Shown here: positions 60,961-64,000 of the stretch, piece by piece
Numbering within the stretch: position 1 is the first letter of the stretch
Layout of the letters: every line of letters begins with the position of its first letter
From: Pseudomonas sp. GM41(2012)
GTDB lineage: Bacteria > Pseudomonadota > Gammaproteobacteria > Pseudomonadales > Pseudomonadaceae
Reading direction: 5' to 3'
Assembly (NCBI RefSeq): GCF_000282315.2
Contig: NZ_AKJN02000007.1
Coordinates: forward strand, 1,302,001 to 1,366,000
DNA: 64,000 nt
The notes under the pieces: generated by a model
Databases searched by the model: none
What the model saw: the letters and a program-made list of their open reading frames with translations, nothing else
What the model was told of the DNA's origin: nothing
Made by a program: the position numbers and the translations under genes

Positions 60961-62113
60961 AACCAAGATCGTTGAGTACCTGCGCATTGTGTTCGCCCAA
61001 CTGCGGCCCGACCCATTCCGATGTTCCGGGTGTCTCTGAGAGTTTCGGCACGATTCCCGGCATCTTGAAATCTTTGCCGTCCGGCAACTTGGCCTTCAGG
61101 AACATTTCCCGGGCCAGGTACTGCGGATCACTGAACATATCTTCTGCACTGAAGATCCGGCTGGCCGGTACGTCGGCCTGATTCAACTGCTCGATGATAG
61201 TGTCGAGCGGCAGCGAGTTGACCCAGCGATCAATCACCCCATAAATCTCGTCGCGACGGCTATCGCGTCCGTCGTTGCTCGCCAACGCAGGGTCATTGGC
61301 CAGGTCCTCGCGACCGATGATCAGCATGAAACGTTTGAAGATCGCGTCGCCATTGGCGCCGATCTGCACATGTTTGCCGTCGGCACTGGTGTGGATCGAG
61401 GAGGGCGTGATGCCCGGCATGATGTTGCCGGTGCGTTCGCGGATGAAACCGAACACGTCGAACTCCGGGACCATGCTTTCCATCATGGCGAAGATCGCTT
61501 CATACAGCGCCACATCCACCACTTGGCCGAGGCCACCGTTGACCTCGCGATGACGCAGGGCCATCAAGGCGCCGATCACGCCCCAGAGCGCGGCAATAGA
61601 GTCGCCGATGGAAATCCCGGTGCGCACCGGTGGCCGGTCTTCGAACCCGGTGATGTAGCGCAAGCCGCCCATGGATTCACCGACGGCGCCAAAACCTGGT
61701 TGATCTTTCATCGGCCCGGTCTGACCGAAACCCGAGAGGCGCACCATCACCAGTTTCGGGTTCAGAGCGTGCAAGACTTCCCAGCCCAAGCCGAGCTTTT
61801 CCAGCACGCCAGGGCGAAAGTTCTCGATCAGGATGTCCGCCTCGCTGAGCAGTTTTTTCAGGATCGCCAGGCCGTCGGGGTGTTTGAGGTTCAGGGTCAG
61901 GGATTTCTTGTTCCGCGCCTGGACGAACCACCACAGCGAGGTGCCTTCATACAGTTTTCGCCATTTGCGCAATGGATCGCCGCCATCGGGGGACTCGATT
62001 TTGATCACCTCGGCACCAAACTCTCCGCATATGCGCGAGGCAAACGGCCCGGCGATCAGCGTACCCAATTCAATGACTTTCAGCCCTGAGAGCGGTTTTC
62101 CGGTGAGCGGCAT
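60914..62113 (-). CDS. CaiB/BaiF-family CoA transferase
   Basis: A 399-residue family III CoA transferase. The N-terminus shows LSGLKVIELGTLIAGPFASRICGEFGAEVIKIE, with the strand-helix typical of the family, and RNKKSLTLNLKHPDG and NFRPGVLEKLGLG follow; the catalytic Asp is expected around GDSIAALWG or GFGAVGESMGG in this family, but I cannot fix which. Members move CoA between carboxylic acids such as formate/oxalate, carnitine or succinate. The ATG at 62113 is chosen. It is isolated among unrelated genes, so the substrate is open. Confidence 0.88.
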   Translation of the reverse strand: MPLTGKPLSGLKVIELGTLIAGPFASRICGEFGAEVIKIESPDGGDPLRKWRKLYEGTSLWWFVQARNKKSLTLNLKHPDGLAILKKLLSEADILIENFRPGVLEKLGLGWEVLHALNPKLVMVRLSGFGQTGPMKDQPGFGAVGESMGGLRYITGFEDRPPVRTGISIGDSIAALWGVIGALMALRHREVNGGLGQVVDVALYEAIFAMMESMVPEFDVFGFIRERTGNIMPGITPSSIHTSADGKHVQIGANGDAIFKRFMLIIGREDLANDPALASNDGRDSRRDEIYGVIDRWVNSLPLDTIIEQLNQADVPASRIFSAEDMFSDPQYLAREMFLKAKLPDGKDFKMPGIVPKLSETPGTSEWVGPQLGEHNAQVLNDLGYDKEQIAKLREDGAI

Positions 62114-62260
62114 GCTGGATCCTGTAGGACAAAGGTTGAGCGAATACAGGGTTTTAACATAGCCGAACGTCAGACGACCAAGGTTGATCGCCTTCAATTC
62201 GTGGATTGCCTACCGCATCGGTTAGACTTGCCGCCTTTCCCCGTATCAAGAAGCCCGTTC

Positions 62261-62803
62261 ATGGCCCAGCCGTCCACGACCTACAAGTTTGAACTGAACC
62301 TTACCGACCTCGACCGCAGTGTCTACGAGAGCGTGAAGCAGACCATCGCCCGTCACCCTTCGGAGACCGAAGAGCGTATGACCGTGCGGCTGCTGGCCTA
62401 CGCCTTTTGGTACAACGAGCAGTTGTCGTTCGGTCGCGGTCTGTCAGACGTGGACGAACCTGCCCTGTGGGAAAAGAGCCTGGACGACCGCGTTTTGCAC
62501 TGGATCGAAGTCGGCCAGCCAGACGCCGATCGCCTGACCTGGTGCTCGCGTCGCACCGAGCGCACCAGCCTGCTGGCCTACGGCAGCCTGCGCGTCTGGG
62601 AGACCAAAGTGATCCCGGCGATCAAAAACCTGAAAAACGTGCACATCGCTGCTGTTCCCCAGGACGTGCTGGAAACCCTGGCCAAAGACATGCCCCGGGT
62701 TATCAAGTGGGATGTGATGATCAGCGAAGGGACGATTTTCGTCACTGACGACCGTGGTCAGCATGAAGTCCAGTTGCAGTGGCTGAGCGGCGAACGCGGC
62801 TGA
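62261..62803 (+). CDS. yaeQ: YaeQ family protein
   Basis: A 180-residue protein of the YaeQ family, which has a PD-(D/E)XK nuclease-like fold in structure but no proven activity. It shows YKFELNLTDLDRSVYESV, LAYAFWYNEQLSFGRGLSD and the core DEPALWEKSLDDRVLHWIEVGQPD region with the acidic residues, then TSLLAYGSLRVWE. The ATG at 62261 is the start. It is 66 bases before recJ on the same strand, a conserved Pseudomonas arrangement as I recall. Confidence 0.9.
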   Translation: MAQPSTTYKFELNLTDLDRSVYESVKQTIARHPSETEERMTVRLLAYAFWYNEQLSFGRGLSDVDEPALWEKSLDDRVLHWIEVGQPDADRLTWCSRRTERTSLLAYGSLRVWETKVIPAIKNLKNVHIAAVPQDVLETLAKDMPRVIKWDVMISEGTIFVTDDRGQHEVQLQWLSGERG

Positions 62804-62869
62804 TTACTCGCTGCTGGTCCGCGTTATCCGGTTTTATCCTACGTATTCAAGAGAAGCACCTGTCACCCC

Positions 62870-64000
62870 ATGCGCATCGAACCTCGCCTGTTGCCCGACA
62901 CCCTGCCATTCCTCGGTGATCTGCCGCCGCTGCTGACCCGTCTGTACGCGGCGCGGGGCGTGCTGTCCGAGGCTGAACTGGACAAGAGCCTGGCGCGGCT
63001 GATCCCGTTCCAGCAACTCAAAGGCATCGATGCCGCGATGGATTTGCTGGTGACGGCGCTCGAGCAGCGTCAGCGGATTCTGATCGTCGGTGACTTCGAC
63101 GCCGATGGGGCGACGGCCAGCACCGTGGGCATGTTGGGCTTGCGCCTGCTGGGCGCGGCGCACGTCGACTACTTGGTGCCGAACCGGTTCGAGTACGGCT
63201 ACGGCCTGACGCCGGAAATCGTTGAAGTGGCGCTGACCCGTACACCCCAGTTGCTGATCACTGTGGACAACGGAATCTCCAGCGTTGAAGGCGTGGCGGC
63301 GGCAAAAAAGGCCGGGCTCCAGGTGCTGGTCACCGACCACCACTTGCCCGGTGACGAGTTGCCGTTGGCCGATGCCATCGTCAATCCGAACCAGCCAGGT
63401 TGCGAGTTCCCGAGCAAGGCACTGGCCGGCGTCGGGGTGATTTTCTATGTGCTGATGGCTTTGCGTGCGCGTTTGCGCAGCCTCGGTTGGTACGAGAGCA
63501 AGCCGCAACCGAATATCGGTGAGTTGCTGGATCTTGTGGCCCTGGGCAGCGTCGCCGACGTGGTACCGCTGGATGCCAACAACCGGATTCTGGTGCACCA
63601 AGGCCTGGAGCGGATTCGCGCCGGGCGCGCACGGCCGGGGATCAAGGCGATCCTCGAAGTCGCCAAGCGTGACCACACGCGCATCACCTCTACCGACCTG
63701 GGTTTCATTGTTGGCCCGCGTCTGAACGCGGCGGGGCGTCTGGATGACATGAGCCTGGGCATCGAATGCCTGCTCACCGAAGACGCTGGTCTGGCGCGTG
63801 AAATGGCCGCTCAACTCGACGGCATGAACCAGGACCGTAAATCCATTGAGCAGGGCATGCAGCGTGAAGCGCTGGCTCAACTGAAGGATTTGCCGGTCGA
63901 GTCGATGCCGTTCGGCTTGTGCCTGTTCGATCCCGAGTGGCACCAAGGTGTCATCGGAATCCTCGCATCGCGTATGAAAGAACGCTATTTCCGTCCGACC
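62870..64000 (+). CDS. recJ: Single-strand DNA exonuclease RecJ (3' partial)
   Basis: The first 377 codons of RecJ, a 5'-3' single-strand exonuclease in recombination, base excision and mismatch repair; the family length is about 570. The DHH-domain motifs are present in order: VGDFDADGATAS, NRFEYGYGLT, TVDNGIS, VTDHHLPGDELP, then ALAGVGVIFYVLMALR, ALGSVADVVPLD, GPRLNAAGRLDDM, and HQGVIGILASR just before the window ends. The ATG gives MRIEPRLLPD. The frame is open to base 64000, so the gene continues beyond the window. Confidence 0.95.
   Translation, partial: MRIEPRLLPDTLPFLGDLPPLLTRLYAARGVLSEAELDKSLARLIPFQQLKGIDAAMDLLVTALEQRQRILIVGDFDADGATASTVGMLGLRLLGAAHVDYLVPNRFEYGYGLTPEIVEVALTRTPQLLITVDNGISSVEGVAAAKKAGLQVLVTDHHLPGDELPLADAIVNPNQPGCEFPSKALAGVGVIFYVLMALRARLRSLGWYESKPQPNIGELLDLVALGSVADVVPLDANNRILVHQGLERIRAGRARPGIKAILEVAKRDHTRITSTDLGFIVGPRLNAAGRLDDMSLGIECLLTEDAGLAREMAAQLDGMNQDRKSIEQGMQREALAQLKDLPVESMPFGLCLFDPEWHQGVIGILASRMKERYFRPT

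Overview
The window comes from a fluorescent-group Pseudomonas chromosome. The protein sequences match Pseudomonas families closely (AapQMP, HupN, LptFG, MltF, the NagRABFE cluster with an EIIA-HPr-EI fusion, Hom/ThrC, RecJ). The codon use is strongly GC-rich at third positions, which opens long false antisense frames. The spacers carry many paired REP-type inverted repeats typical of this group. Most of the window is conserved housekeeping DNA. The order from mltF-purL through nag, purT, ffh-rpsP-rimM-trmD-rplS, xerD, dsbC, hom and thrC to recJ resembles, from memory, the P. aeruginosa PA37xx block. The pepA-holC-valS and lptFG parts resemble the PA38xx block.

Layout. 1-2760: end of an aap amino-acid ABC transporter (aapQ partial, aapM, aapP) with a terminator. 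2780-3623: an mqsRA toxin-antitoxin operon with a perfect palindromic operator inside its promoter. 3738-5703: a FadR-type regulator and a CynX-type MFS transporter. 5816-9137: NTF2-like, GIY-YIG, GST-like, a membrane-anchored glutaredoxin and the nucleoid protein YejK. 9533-11051: hupN and rlmF. 11144-12411: an IS110-family element inserted in a REP sequence. 12495-18015 (minus): valS, a hypothetical gene, holC and pepA. 18322-20494: lptF-lptG. 20666-26912: lepA, lepB, rnc, era, recO, pdxJ. 27041-33004: mltF and divergent purL, then a NIF3/CutA-like gene. 33197-40404 (minus): nagRABFE for amino-sugar uptake and breakdown. 40896-45355: L,D-transpeptidase, two divergent Nudix genes, gamma-carbonic anhydrase, DUF1289, VUT protein, purT. 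45458-49214 (minus): MHS transporter, CBS/CorC-type protein, CcsA-like protein. 49425-52995: ffh and rpsP-rimM-trmD-rplS. 53095-57891: xerD, dsbC, hom, thrC. 58013-64000: a kinase-less BvgS-like sensor, DUF3509, a periplasmic binding protein, a CoA-transferase, yaeQ and the 5' part of recJ.

The most interesting locus is the IS110 element. Its 204-nt non-coding left end can be read by eye as a bridge RNA. Two internal loops lie between complementary stems. In the first, one strand repeats the left half of the REP target and the other is complementary to the right half including the CT core dinucleotide. The second loop shows shorter matches to the element's own ends. The insertion lies exactly at the predicted point of a REP, and intact copies of the same target are present elsewhere in the window.

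Other points of note are the mqsRA operator, several classes of long perfect inverted repeats, a sensor gene that ends in its own terminator without a kinase domain, a NagE with a second EIIB domain lacking the phosphorylatable cysteine, and two gene junctions (lptG|lepA and pdxJ|mltF) that differ from the order I know in P. aeruginosa.
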